NCBI GenBank assembly: GCA_001574975.1
Contig: KQ965738.1
Coordinates: 612,277-676,276, forward strand
Direction of reading: 5' to 3'
Origin: Gonapodya prolifera JEL478
Lineage: Eukaryota > Monoblepharomycota > Monoblepharidomycetes > Monoblepharidales > Gonapodyaceae
Length of the DNA: 64,000 nucleotides
Under the pieces are notes generated by a model, which searched no databases, was not told where the DNA came from, and worked only from the letters and a program-made list of their open reading frames with translations. Below are positions 32,095 through 42,561 of this stretch, piece by piece. Numbering within the stretch: position 1 is the first letter of the stretch; every line of letters begins with the position of its first letter. The position numbers were made by a program, and so were the translations under genes.

Positions 32095-33135
32095 AAAACA
32101 TGGAAGGAAGTTTGGCATAATGCTACACAACCTAGGTGAGCTGCACGAGCCTGTAAACTGCAGGAACGTGTATATATGATCATATGTACATAGCAAGACG
32201 TGATGTGCATAGAACTCACCTGCAGGAACATGATGCCAAACTTAGGGCACGTCCTGCAGGTGTGCACATCTAAACCCGCAGCCACAGTAGTGGCACAGCA
32301 GCTAATACCCAACACTCATACTACACTATATACTCCATGTTAGTGGATGTTAGTGTGACAGTGGAGGAACCAGCAGATGTCAACTGTGTTTTGGGGCTTT
32401 TTGCAGTGCATATAGACAGGAGAGTTAGGTGAGTTTTTACAAAACTTTTTCTTGCTCCCAAATGTTCTGTGTTGTATGCCTGAGACACCTCTTTGATCTC
32501 TGCAAGGCCTTTGAGATGCCTTTCCTCCTGCTGTAGATGCTCTTGCAGCATCATGGAGTTGAGATCTTTGATCTCCTTCATGATGTTCATTACATTATGG
32601 TACCTTTGATTGATGTTAGTGAAGGTCCAGTTGAACTCATCCTGAAAGGTAAATTCCTCTCCACATATGCTTTTCCACTTGTGTCCAATTTTAATAATGT
32701 CTGTGTGCCAATTGGCAACAGGTTCTCTGGGTTTTATCTTCCTATTGATCTGTTGCCTTTGCAGGGTGATTGAGTCTGCTGCTTTGAGCTCGAAGTTGGC
32801 TTTGATAGCCGCAAAGAGGTGAGCAGCGTTTTGGTTGCCCTTGAGGAGGTGCTGAATCAGGTTCTGGGCTTCATCACTGAGGCTGGTTTGTAGCATCAGG
32901 TAAGCCTTGCTGTTCTGCATTATCCATTCCTTCTATCTCTTCTTGAAATCTTCCTCCCTTTCTCCAGATGCCTTCACTGGCTCTATCTCCGTTCCATCAA
33001 TGTACTCCAAGTTGCTGTGGAAGATGAACCAGGGCTCCAAGAGTTCAAGGTAGGTGCTGAGACTTTTCATGGAATGGTCTAACTTCTGGTAGGGGTAAGA
33101 TGGAAGACGGTTCTTCAAATCCATAGACATGTTGT
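32095..33135 (-). mobile_element. Ty1/copia-type retrotransposon fragment, gag region (fossil)
   Basis: Read on the minus strand, this stretch encodes a protein related to the gag polyprotein of copia-like LTR elements, followed by a region with a zinc-knuckle-like Cys/His pattern. Only the gag part is seen: no protease, integrase or reverse transcriptase and no clear pair of LTRs, so the element is a fragment and is broken in several places. It is noticeably AT-rich. About 240 bp of its distal end (32095-32340) is closely similar to 63835-64000 at the right edge of the window, showing that at least two copies landed within this locus. Age cannot be given; it looks decayed but not ancient. 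Confidence 0.6.
32225..32275. repeat. Inverted repeat in the copia-type fragment
   Basis: CACCTGCAGGA and TCCTGCAGGTG form an 11-bp perfect inverted repeat separated by about 25 bp. The same arrangement is kept in the related copy at about 63920-63965. Confidence 0.7.
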
Positions 33136-33149
33136 AGTGAGACTCTCAA

Positions 33150-33256
33150 TCTGTTTAAATTGTAGCCAGTCCACACCTGTCAATATGATTTTGTCCAAGA
33201 ACAAAGACAAAAGAAAAAGGATAAACTAGTAGCTTATCAAACTAGTGCTTTCTACG
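33150..33256 (+). repeat. Decayed copy of the intergenic segment at 54.7-54.8 kb
   Basis: The stretch TGTCAATATGATTTTGTCCA with the following AGAACAAAGACAAA matches TGTCAATATGATTCTGTCCG-type sequence at 54707-54812 over about 100 bp, with mostly transition differences (several at CpG, for example CCGG to CCAG, CCCG to CCTG). The unit lies between MTH1 and the CCDC40-like gene at the other site. Confidence 0.75.
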
Positions 33257-33512
33257 TGGTCAATAATGATTGGATGTCCAGCTGAATTTCAACAAAATTT
33301 GCTTAGGTTGACTTTGGTCAGGCTATAACTCATGACAATCATGCATTTCAGTCTCCTGTTCGGATGGGAGGCAGCACTTTTCTGTGCATATGGCTGTAAC
33401 TGGGAATCTTAAACAAAATAATAAATCTTATTTCAATAAATTCTGAAAACAGAAACAAAATGGGCTACGTTCAGGCTTTCCCAAGCACGTTACGGTCATA
33501 GGAGGCCGGAGG

Positions 33513-34175
33513 GTGCCATCAAAACTTCATCTTTTGGGAGCTTTAACCCCACCCCTTCGCTCAATTGAAAAAATTGGTGAGCAGCATGGGTTGGCATGGC
33601 GCTTCAAGTCCCTAGTTGAATCTTTCGGAGATGGGAAGATTCGTTACGTTTGGAAATATTGGTGTCATCAGTTGGGACGAAAGGTCTGGGATGACATGAT
33701 GTTTGGCAAGGTCACAGAATACAGTTCGGAATCGGCATTACAGTCACCCCAACGTGGAATATGTGAAGCACGTCTTATCAAAACCTGAAGTTTTTGCGAA
33801 GTGTGCTTAACGCGTGATTAGTCAATTCTGATGGGGACAGGTGGCAAGTTCAACTCCAGATAACTCCTTTGGCAGTACACGGACTACTTAACGGGTTACA
33901 CCGTGCTGTGCAAGAGAATAATGCAAGTCATCGATATTTTTTGGCGCACCATTGCCGACAAGCACCTGATCAGGGAAAAGCGGAAATCAACTGCATCCAA
34001 AGCAATAAAATGTACTTGCTCGATTTGTTCCTCATTGCTGCAAATGAGGAAGACGCGCATAGTACATGGAACTGAAGGATATCTCCCCCAAGTACGGTCA
34101 TCTTTTGTTTCTTGAAGTCATGACTACAAACGACGTCAAGCCTGCAATTTCCTTATTATTGTTGATGATGATGGG
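33513..34175 (+). pseudogene. Partial, decayed copy of the P450 at 13.9-16.7 kb
   Basis: Matches the functional P450 over the region of its SIDWRLESLLESFRDGKIG exon (here HGLAWRFKSLVESFGDGKI), then FNSDGDTW, then WQYTDHFTGHHRSMQDKMEVIDRF (here WQYTDYLTGY and KRIMQVIDIFWRTIADK), and on into the intron after the ELKDIC exon. Intron sequence is retained (for example GTGATTAGTCAATTCTGAT versus GTGATTAGTCAACTCTGAC), so this is a DNA-level duplicate rather than a reverse-transcribed copy. Several exons between the C-helix part and WQYTD are deleted, the anchor and heme loop are absent, and frames are interrupted. It cannot encode an enzyme. Confidence 0.85.
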
Positions 34176-34479
34176 CTCTTGTCCTTCAGGAGACAAGTCG
34201 ATGCGTTCTCCTTACTGACAAACGTTGAGTCCATGTGTCACCCACCTTTCCCAAACCTCCCCGCACCTGGCCCACCTTTCTGGGCGCTCTCTTTCATTGC
34301 AGTTCTCTCCCTGCTCTCGCCGACGTCTCCAGTCTCGTCCAGTGAGGTCCATGCAACCCCTTGTCCCTTTCCAGATTTGGGGGTTGGGTGATCTTTGTGC
34401 CTCCAGGCAAAAAAGGGCCACCGCGATCTCCACTCATTCCGAAACGCGCGTCGCACATCAAGCGCACTCCGCGCAGCAA

Positions 34480-36652
34480 ATGGGCGACCTTCTCTTGGTG
34501 TTAGGCCCGGGTCTCGCGTGGTCCCACGGCCTGCACGCTCGCCTCCCACGCCACGCCATCAACACCCCACCACGCTCCCGCTCGAGACGCCTGCCCGCGT
34601 TCCCCACCGGCTTTTTCGCACTTTTTCTAATCGCTTCGCTAGTGGTGTCCGCCGCTTCCCAGTGTGAGTGTTTTCCTCCCTGTCGCCCAGCTGTTTCCGC
34701 GGACTAACTAAAACTACTTGGCCGTCTTCCCAACACCAAACAAACACCACAGCTTACGCCTGCTTCTCTTCGAACGAATGCCCGTCTCGCCCCGGGTACA
34801 GGGCCTCCTGCAACGCCGAGACTTTTACATGCGTGTGGACGTTGACGGGACCAACACCGAGGTGAGTAGAAATTGTAAACTGGCGATACGGGCAACAAAA
34901 AGGGCACCGGACGAGTGTGACAGTGCGAGACCGAGGCCTTAGCGAGGAGCGAACCCGAGACCATCATGGGCGCAAAAGCGCCTACCCAGGCGTCCGCCGG
35001 AGGGGAGGCAAACTCTCCGCGAAGCGAAGCGGAATTCTCTCGCGGAGCGAGTACGAGGCAGGAGGGCGAGTAGTGTGAAAGGGACTGGACGTGTGTTTCA
35101 ATCTGTTGACATCAAGTACAGAATCCAGATGGAACCGTTGGATGAAATATTCTTGCGTGCCAGCTGGTACACTCGGTCCGATACCAAGTGTGCTGTTGCT
35201 TGTATCGGACTTTATGTGCCAGCTGTCAATAGATGCATCCACCAAAGCGTTGGTGCAACGGAGGTCGGCGCGAAATCATCTTGGATGTCACTGGAGCACA
35301 CTCTTACCTCATGGAATAGTAAATATCCCTGTTGTTCGAAATGGCAACACGGCGACAAAGGAGAACCGGACAACTTGTGTGATATTTTCTGGGGGGCAGT
35401 GCGCACACGTATGTCACGGAAACAGAGTTCATTAACGATTAATTCGCAGTCCGCCTCCACCCCACTTCCCGCCCCCACCACCTCTGCCCCCGCCCCCGCC
35501 TCCCCCCCCTCCTCCTCCTCCCGTTCCCCTGCCTCCACCCCCATCGGCGCCACCTCCACCACCATCCCCACCACCTTCTCCACCCCCCCCTCTCACCACA
35601 CCAACAGACCCCGTCACGCCAACAAACCTCCCCCTTCCCGGCCAATCTCTCGCTCCGTCGCTCGAGGACACCACCACCGCACCAATTCCGACCTCCACCG
35701 CCACGGCAACCACCGACCCGTCCACCATCTTTAGCGCCCACAACATCGACGGCGCTCCCACAATACCCACACTCCCACCGCAGCCGCCGCTCGCGACGGA
35801 GACGGGCACGGGTGGCGAGACTGCAATCCCGTCTCCGTCTCCTGCTCCTGCCGATAGTGCAACCGGGAGTGGCGGTGCACAAGGCCCACTCGCCGTAACG
35901 ATCCAACCGCCGTCCTCGTACACAGCCCCCGTCGTGGCGGGCGTGGTCGCGGCTGTGGTTGTTGCGGCTCTTGTTGCGGTCGTGGCGGTGGTGCGGTGGC
36001 GGAGACGAAGGACGGGCGGCGGCAGTGGGAAGGAGGACGGGTCGGAGACGAGCACGACGCTGTATACGTGGGAGCAGGCCAAGAAAAGCTTGGGTAGAGG
36101 TGTGTGCATCTTGTCACATCGTATTTGTGAATTTCTGTTTAACCATGATGCCATTTTCGCACGGGGTACATTTCCATCTCCCCATCATCCAAATCAGGCC
36201 CCTCTCCATTCACTTCCTCACCCACAACCTCCTCTCCCATCATCCCCTACCGCGCCGTCTCCGCAGCCGGGCACTACGCCCCATCGCCCTTGCGTTCCTC
36301 CACCGACCACCGCTCCAGCATCCCCGGTCCCATCCCCGTCGTCACCATCACGTTTCCCACGCTGTCGCTCAGAAGCGACAGCGACGACGAGGCGCCTCGA
36401 CCGCCCGAGACCGCCGTGTTGCCCGGCCAGCCCCCGGCGATAGCGCCGGCGAGTTATGGGTGGAGCAACGGGGGCTATGAGGAAGGGGGAGGGGAAGGAG
36501 AACGGAGGAGGTCGGAAGGAGGGTCGGAGCGGTCTCGCATGTCGAGGTCGGAGGGTGAGGCGTGGGATGAGTATGGACGGTCGTCGGGGGAGGATTTGTT
36601 GAGGAATAGTCGGGAGTGGTCAAGGAGGAGGGTGGAGGAGAGAGGAAGGTGA
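34480..36652 (+). CDS. Single-pass membrane protein: Cys module, proline-rich ectodomain, TM, cytosolic tail
   Basis: Unrecognised cell-surface-type protein in four exons with in-phase joins. Exon 1 (start MGDLLL at 34480) has a late hydrophobic signal segment (TGFFALFLIASLVVSAAS) after a basic stretch. Exon 2 (about 34753-34861) encodes a compact four-cysteine module (ACFSSNEC, SC, FTCVW). A 588-nt intron (34862-35449) follows. Exon 3 begins with a long polyproline run (PPPPPLPPPPPPPPP), continues Thr/Ser/Pro-rich, and ends in a clear transmembrane helix (APVVAGVVAAVVVAALVAVVAVV) with stop-transfer RWRRRR and a juxtamembrane YTWEQAKK. The last exon encodes a charged tail (SDSDDE, RRRSEGGSERSRMSRSEGE) ending at 36652. 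The architecture is like fungal wall-stress sensors or adhesins; that role is inference. Confidence 0.65.
34915..35065 (-). repeat. GC-rich intronic repeat, second copy
   Basis: Lies inside the 588-nt intron of the membrane-protein gene. On the minus strand it contains GTTTGCCTCC, CCGGCGGACGCCTGGGTAGG, CGCTTTTGCG and GCTAAGGCCTCGGTCTCG in the same order as related phrases in the P450 intron at 14480-14700. It also holds the palindromic phrases GCGAAGCGAAGC and TCTCGCGGAGCGAG. Confidence 0.45.
35450..35600 (+). repeat. Polyproline-coding C-rich tract
   Basis: CCN-rich run with many CCT/CCC/CCA codons, coding for the start of the proline-rich ectodomain. Strongly strand-biased for cytosine. 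Confidence 0.8.
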
Positions 36653-37604
36653 TAGTCGCCAGCCACGTCACTGGCGGTGATCTTGAGGGCGGGAACAGTG
36701 GATGATCATAAGACATGGGGAGAAGGCACCGTTTTGACTTTTTGAGTTTTGAGACAAGGTTTCCAAGTTTTGTTTGTACTGTATGGTGCTATTATTCTCC
36801 GAACCAACGTTTCCTTCCTCGCAGCACCCCATCTCCGTCCCCCCGAAAGGGTCTGTGAATGGCGCTGGAGTCTCCACTGGTCATGTATCCAATGCATCCT
36901 CTGTCGTCCGGACTCAGTAGCGCAAACTGTAGCGGTGGACCGCAATCGGCGGAGATGTACGATGCAAGCGAGATGGTTCCGCCAGAAAATCCATGGACAC
37001 ACTTTGCTTTCGGCATGGGACGACTGGAGAAGTGCGATGGATACCCGGGTGAGGCTTTTGATTCGACGTCGCAATGCTAGTCGGTGTTCTCCATCAGATC
37101 AAGACGAATCAATTTCACCGATGGCTCCTTGATGTACTCCTGGTCCCACCCGAAATCCAACTCTCAACTACCATCCGCTACTGGAATTCGTTTGATACGA
37201 GGTGAGCTCGGATGTTTACCGCCCGCTTTCGTTGCTTACCTTGTCCCGTGTGTGTACACCATATGATGAATTAGATAGATGAAAACTGCTGTGGCCATGT
37301 TCGTGTTGTTGCAACCTCCGCAACTGCCATGCAACCTGCCGGCATTACTTGGAGATGTTATGTAATGCTTACGAGGTGCGAAGAGGTGGGCAACGCCCCT
37401 CTTGAGAGTAGGGCTCCGATGTTACTCTGTTGTACCAGTAGTGGATCTCAATACGCAATATACGAAAACATAAACCAGGCCTGTGTGGTAAGAATGGCTT
37501 ATTTAACCTCTTTCTGGGCTTGGTGATGAAGGACTCTGCTGTGGTCATCACATGCCCATGCACGCCCACTTTATTCTTTCGCTGCTCAGAAAGTGCAACA
37601 CGCG
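36653..37604. other. Intergenic, nothing recognised
   Basis: About 950 bases between two plus-strand genes. Open frames around 36750-37130 lack family features and splice logic. The last part should be the Lcp5 promoter. Confidence 0.35.
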
Positions 37605-39570
37605 ATGGTCGACACTCAGGGCAGCCAGAGCGATACCACCGGTGAGTTTGCTACCAATCCCCGACCCATCCCCCTTCCCCTTCCCCTTCCCCTTTGCCTT
37701 TCCCCCCTGCCCCTATCCCCACCTATCGCTATTCCCCTCCTTCCAACTTCCTCCTCCCCCCATCGCCCGTCCCACGTTCACTGTTTTTCGCCAACCGCCA
37801 AAGAAACGTCTGTTTCCCATGGTTGGGTTCCGAAATGGTTAAGCGTGGAAGAGTAATCCCCAGACTCGGTCGTCCTTCGTATCGGGCCTGGCGTTCAAAT
37901 CGCCGGGTCCGCGGGGCACTTTGTCACATTATCCCCCTTCCCACTCTCCCCTTGATACATCGTCCTTGCCGTTCACTCGCTCGCCATCCACTTACTGACA
38001 TGCTCCTGCCATCCCATCATAGCGTTTCCCTCGCTCGACCTGGCCCAGCTCCCTCCAGAAGTTCTCGCCCTCGTGAACCGCGAGCTCCCAGAGTACTCTC
38101 GCATTGTCGCGGACTTGGAGAAACGTCTGGCTGACGTGCAGGTCAAAACCAAGAGCATTGACGCAAAGTGAGTTGTCGGGCACTTTTCGTGAGACACTCG
38201 AGGGCTTGCATCTCATCTCCCTCTCTTGGCACACTCCACCACTCACAGATTCTCCACCACACCGACAACCAACTCTCTCTCCCTGCTGCAAGTCAAACTC
38301 CACACCCACCTCTCCTACCTCTCCCACCTCCTCCTATACACCCTCATCCGCCTCACGGGCAACTCACTCCCCGACGACCCCGCTCTGGAGCGCCTCGTCG
38401 AGCTCAAGACCGTCCTCGAGAAGATGCGCCCGCTCGAGAACCGCGTCGCATACCGCATATCCAAACTCGCCGCGAAGCAGGACACGCCCGGCGCTACCGA
38501 GGGCACCGACGACGTCCGCGCCGGCGCAGACATTGCGCGTGACCCGCTCCGCTTCGCACCGCGCCCGGCAGCACTTGCGGGCGAGGACGATAGCAGCAGC
38601 AGCGACGAAGACGACGGCGCTTCCGCGTCCGCCGGCGAGGCTACTGTAAAGCCCAAATCCAAATCCAAATCCAAACTGTCATCCTCCAAAAAGCAAAAAA
38701 GCTCCGCATCCGACGACGCCGACGAGGTCATCACGGCCTCCAAAGCCTCCACCCTTCCATACCGCCCGCCACGGTTCGCCCCGACCGTTCTGGCCTCGAC
38801 CACCGCCAAACCGTCCCGGCGTGGCACAGACGGCACCGGCCGAGGCGCGTCCCTCGCCGCGTCGCGGTCCCGGATCCTGCGCGACCTGCAGGCCCAGTTC
38901 GGGGACGCCCCCGAAGACCTCTCTGCGGACGGCACAGGGTGGGGCCCGCGCGGTGAGGCGGAGATGACCGAGGCGGAGCGGTTCATTAAGGAGAAGGAGA
39001 AGTTTGAGGAGGAGCATTTCGTGCGGTTGCCCACGAGTAGGAAGGAGAGGAAGGCCAGGATGGAGCTGGCAAAGATGGCCGGTGTGTGGAGGGGGAGGGA
39101 TGAGCTTGAGGTCCGTATTGCAGTATGGGATCGGATGGGGGGATTGGAGTTGCCCCGCAGTGGGGGGGGCGGGGGGGTTCGCTTTCGTCCAAACTTGTCA
39201 CCTTCGGTCAACATCCCAAACTGACGCTCTTGCTCTTCCTCCCCGCAACCCCCAATTCTACCCCACCACTCAGAGCCTGGATGACTTCTCCACGCTGTCC
39301 AAACTCGACTCCCGTGTCCGGCGTCTCAACGCCATGGAGCACGGCACGGGTGCACTCGGGCGCTCTCGCAAACGAACTTTGGCGGCATCCTCGGAACCCT
39401 CCTCGAAACGCGCGCGGACCATGGCGGGCGAAGAAATCGTCGCCGAGGCTGCGCGTACGGGCGCCAGTGTGCGCAGGGAGCTCACGAGGGAGAAGAAAAA
39501 GGTCAAGAAGTTGGTCAAGAGGAAGGAGAAGAGGGAGAAGAGGAGGGAGGCCAAGGGGGCCGCGGCGTAG
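37605..39570 (+). CDS. LCP5: Neuroguidin / Lcp5, Sas10-Utp3-C1D family
   Basis: Nucleolar protein of the U3 snoRNP/small-subunit processome, needed for 18S rRNA maturation. Exon 1 is short (MVDTQGSQSDTTG then GTGAGT). The next exon carries LDLAQLPPEVLALVNREL; the following long exon has LSLLQVKLHTHLSYLSHLLLYTL, the Sas10/C1D helical repeat, ENRVAYRISKLA, DPLRFAPRP, an acidic Ser-rich stretch, YRPPRFAPTV and LQAQFGDAPED, all of which follow the order of human neuroguidin (ENRLKYQIDKL, DPLRFKP, YVPPRLVPV, LKEQYSDAPEE). The last exon, after an intron from about 39082 to 39272, gives SLDDFSTLSKL and ends in a Lys/Arg-rich tail (KKKVKKLVKRKEKREKRRE). The stop is followed 14 nt later by a 35-G run. 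Confidence 0.9.
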
Positions 39571-39582
39571 ATGTGGAGGTGC

Positions 39583-39584
<2 letters not shown>

Positions 39585-39619
<35 letters not shown>
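39585..39619 (+). repeat. Homopolymer of 35 guanines
   Basis: Uninterrupted G run just after the Lcp5 stop codon. The exact length may be a sequencing or assembly estimate. Confidence 0.9.
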
Positions 39620-39620
<1 letters not shown>

Positions 39621-39825
39621 GTGCGCAGCTGCAGTGTTTGCATGTTGCACTTTGAAAGGTTGAATAGATTGCATTGCATTCACGCGCGGTTCACTTCGTG
39701 TGGGACGAAGAGAACGAAATCGTGGCGTTGAAATCTGTCGAGGTTGCTGCTTCACCTTGGCCGGAACTTCAAAAAACGGTTACTCGGCGGAAATGCTACG
39801 CCATAAGCAATCTAGGAAATGCGTT

Positions 39826-42178
39826 CTAAAACGTTCGCGCCCCTTGGCCTCCCTCCTCCGCTCCGTTTTCTTCGTTCTTTCCCTCTTCTCCGTCTTCTCC
39901 CTGTCCACCTTCCTTCATCGACTCAAGAAACGCCATAAACTTCTTATCCTCCTCTGTAGGCTCCGGGTCAAACCACTTGCGCGCAAGCTCTGGATCTTTT
40001 TCCACGCGCAACCCGTTCTGATAGCGCCTGCTGACCTGCATCTTTGCCAGCTCATTGCCCTGCTCCGCCACATTCAAATACCACTCGAAGGACTTTGTAA
40101 GGTCCTCTTCGACCCCATCACCGTTAGAATAACACATCCCGAGTCCAACTTGCGCATCGGAGTCCCCGAGCATCGCGGCCTCCTCATACAACTGCACCGC
40201 CCGTGCAATGTCCTGCTCCACCCCGCGGCCATGTTGGTAGCATGAGCCCAGGTTCACATACGCGGGAAGGTACCCCTGCACCGCGGACTTGCTGTACCAT
40301 TCGAACGCCGTCGTGTCGTTTTGCTCCACACCACCAATGCCGCGCTCGTAGAAGATTCCCATACGGAACTGGCCTGCGGGGTCGCCTTGCTCAGCAGCCT
40401 TGCGAAACCAGAAGGCCGCAAGTTCTTGATCGAATGCTCCCAGTTGCGCCGTATTGTAGCACGCAACCAAATTGAACTGCGCCTTCACGTGACCCCGTTC
40501 CGCAGCCTTTTGCCACCACGACACCGAAGTCTCCTTGTCCACGACTGTGCCCTGCCCCCAGTAGAAGCACTCCCCGAGGTCGAACTCTGACTCCACAAAG
40601 CCTTGGCTGGCGGCCTGGTGGCACCATCGGAACGCAGCCTCAAAGTCCTTGGGAAGCACTCCAAGGCCGTTTCGGTAGAAGAACGATAGTTCGTGCTGAG
40701 CTCGTCCGTGCCCGAACTCGGCTGCGCGTAGGTACACGTGTGACGCGCTGTCGAGACTATGCTCGTGACCGTCGATGCCGTGACGGAATCCCTCGGCAAG
40801 CGCAAAGAGCGCACCAGCGTCTCCTGGCATATTGTCAACAAAGACCGTTTGCTCGGTGTCAGAATGATTGCTTTCACGTGGTTGCCTATATTGAGAGCGA
40901 ATGTTGCCATGTTCGTGTGGGTCCAAGTCAATCTTCTCTACCAAAGTAAACCGGATGAAGACAATAACTGCAAACTTACGTAATATCCAAAAGCGCTTGC
41001 ACAATTTCTGTGCACGTTGGGCGATCTTGCGCTACAGGGGCCCAAAAGCGTTTCATGAGCGACTCCAGGTCTTCAGGCAACTCGACTTCAACAGGAACTT
41101 CTGGTCGAAGGTTGGAAGGGCCGCACACGTCCTCTAGAATTGCGTAAAACTCGTTGGTATGGAGCTCACCGAAGGGTTCTTTCTTGCACCAAAGCTTTAC
41201 GCGAGTGGAAGGATGTTGTTAAATAATCAAACACTTGATGACGTCTTGAACGAAAAGGGTCCCCTCACACTGTAGATTATGATTGCGAATGCATATACGT
41301 CGTCTTCCTTTCCGATTCCCTGTCCGTAAAGCCGCTCAGCAGACATATACCTCGCAATCTCGATACGATCAGATGTGTCGGTGTTGAATGGGGTGGCGGC
41401 CAGGAACATTGTCGATCCAAAGTCTGTGAGTACGGCCATGTTTCTCTTATCTACGAGTGAGTTGTCGGGCTTTAAGTCTGCATGGACGATGTCACGAGCG
41501 TGAAGGTCCTCCATGCCGCGTGCAATGTCGAGGAGCTGTTTTGAATTCTTTTCCGTCTTTGGTCTTCCGACCATGGATGGTGCGTGACCACACTAACCAT
41601 CAGCAGAACTTCTTTTCGGCGCTGGGCCTCATTGGACTCGAATCGCTTGAGGTATTTGGGCACACTTCCATTTGTCAAGATGGGGGACACAAGGGCAAAC
41701 ATATTACCTCGCTTCGCCACGCCGTACAGATGTACGACGTGCGGAGAGGTCATGTTGTACCACACCGTCGCCTCGTCGTCGAACGACTGTGAAGAGTTTT
41801 GGGGGGGACGCGTTTGGGTATGGTCGTCGCGAATTCAGCCACTGGATGCCAAGGCTGTGCCACTCCAACGTACTTGCTCATCCTATCCATTCCCAAAATT
41901 CAGAATCTTGACAGCGACTTCGATGTCTCGGAGCCATTTCCCTCTGTACACTGCGCCGCAACCGCCTCGGCCAATGACACCTCCAGATCACATTCGTTAA
42001 TGTGCCAAAGGTTTTGAATATCGGCCAACTGCGAGATCGCGGACATCGAGCCACCTAACTTGCCAGGCAGCGCGGTCGAAGCGCAACCGGAGTCGAATCG
42101 TGTCGACTGGGACCAATCGGGAGCGGAATTCCGCGGCGGCGTGCTGAGGGATTTGAACGCAGCGGAGACGGACTGCAT
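39826..42178 (-). CDS. Protein kinase (TKL-like) fused to Sel1 repeats
   Basis: Minus-strand multi-exon gene with an N-terminal kinase domain and a C-terminal Sel1-repeat array. Kinase signs: glycine loop IGRGGCGAVYRG, VAVKIL (ATP-binding Lys), MTSPHVVHLYGV, catalytic loop HADLKPDN, DFGST, MSAERLYG in place of the usual APE motif, DVYAFAIIIYS and RPTCTEIVQALLD. The last exon (39826 to about 40985) holds about seven Sel1 repeats of the type A..G...A...LG..Y..G.GV..D...A..W..KAA, ending in an acidic tail (EEGKNEENGAEEGG). Between the N-terminal leader (MQSVSAAFKS, start at 42178) and the glycine loop the frame changes; an intron from a donor in GKLG|GTGGCT to CTGGAG restores phase, but this is a prediction. 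Such kinase-Sel1 fusions are known as expanded families in early-diverging fungi. Substrates are unknown. Confidence 0.8.
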
Positions 42179-42561
42179 CGACGTAGGCGCAGGCCAGAAT
42201 GAGCGGGTGCGGTCGCATCGCCGAACTAGGTGTTTATTCGGGCGGCAAAAGAGGTACAACGAAAGGTGTGATACAGGGTAGCGGCTAAACACTATTGCAA
42301 TCAATTCCCTGTGGACCGCCGGTGTGTCTAAGACAGCACCAGCCGCGCCCCGCTCCGAACTAGGATTCCACGAGGTCCCGCCCGGAGTATGGGCATATGC
42401 CCGAGTGCTTTTTGGAGATTGAGGGGTGTTGGAGGGGGGATGCCCTGACGCGTGAAGTAGAAATCAGAAAGATGAATAAACAAAAGCATTCGAAAGATGA
42501 GAGAAGAACGAACCTTGTACAGAACAGTGCCCCTGCCCCTCGCGTCCGTGAGGACGATGGT

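Noticed and set aside
41930-42060. Frameshift in the kinase before the glycine loop
   Set aside because: An intron of about 85 nt with GTGGCT donor and CTGGAG acceptor restores phase, so a mutation need not be assumed; RNA data would decide.
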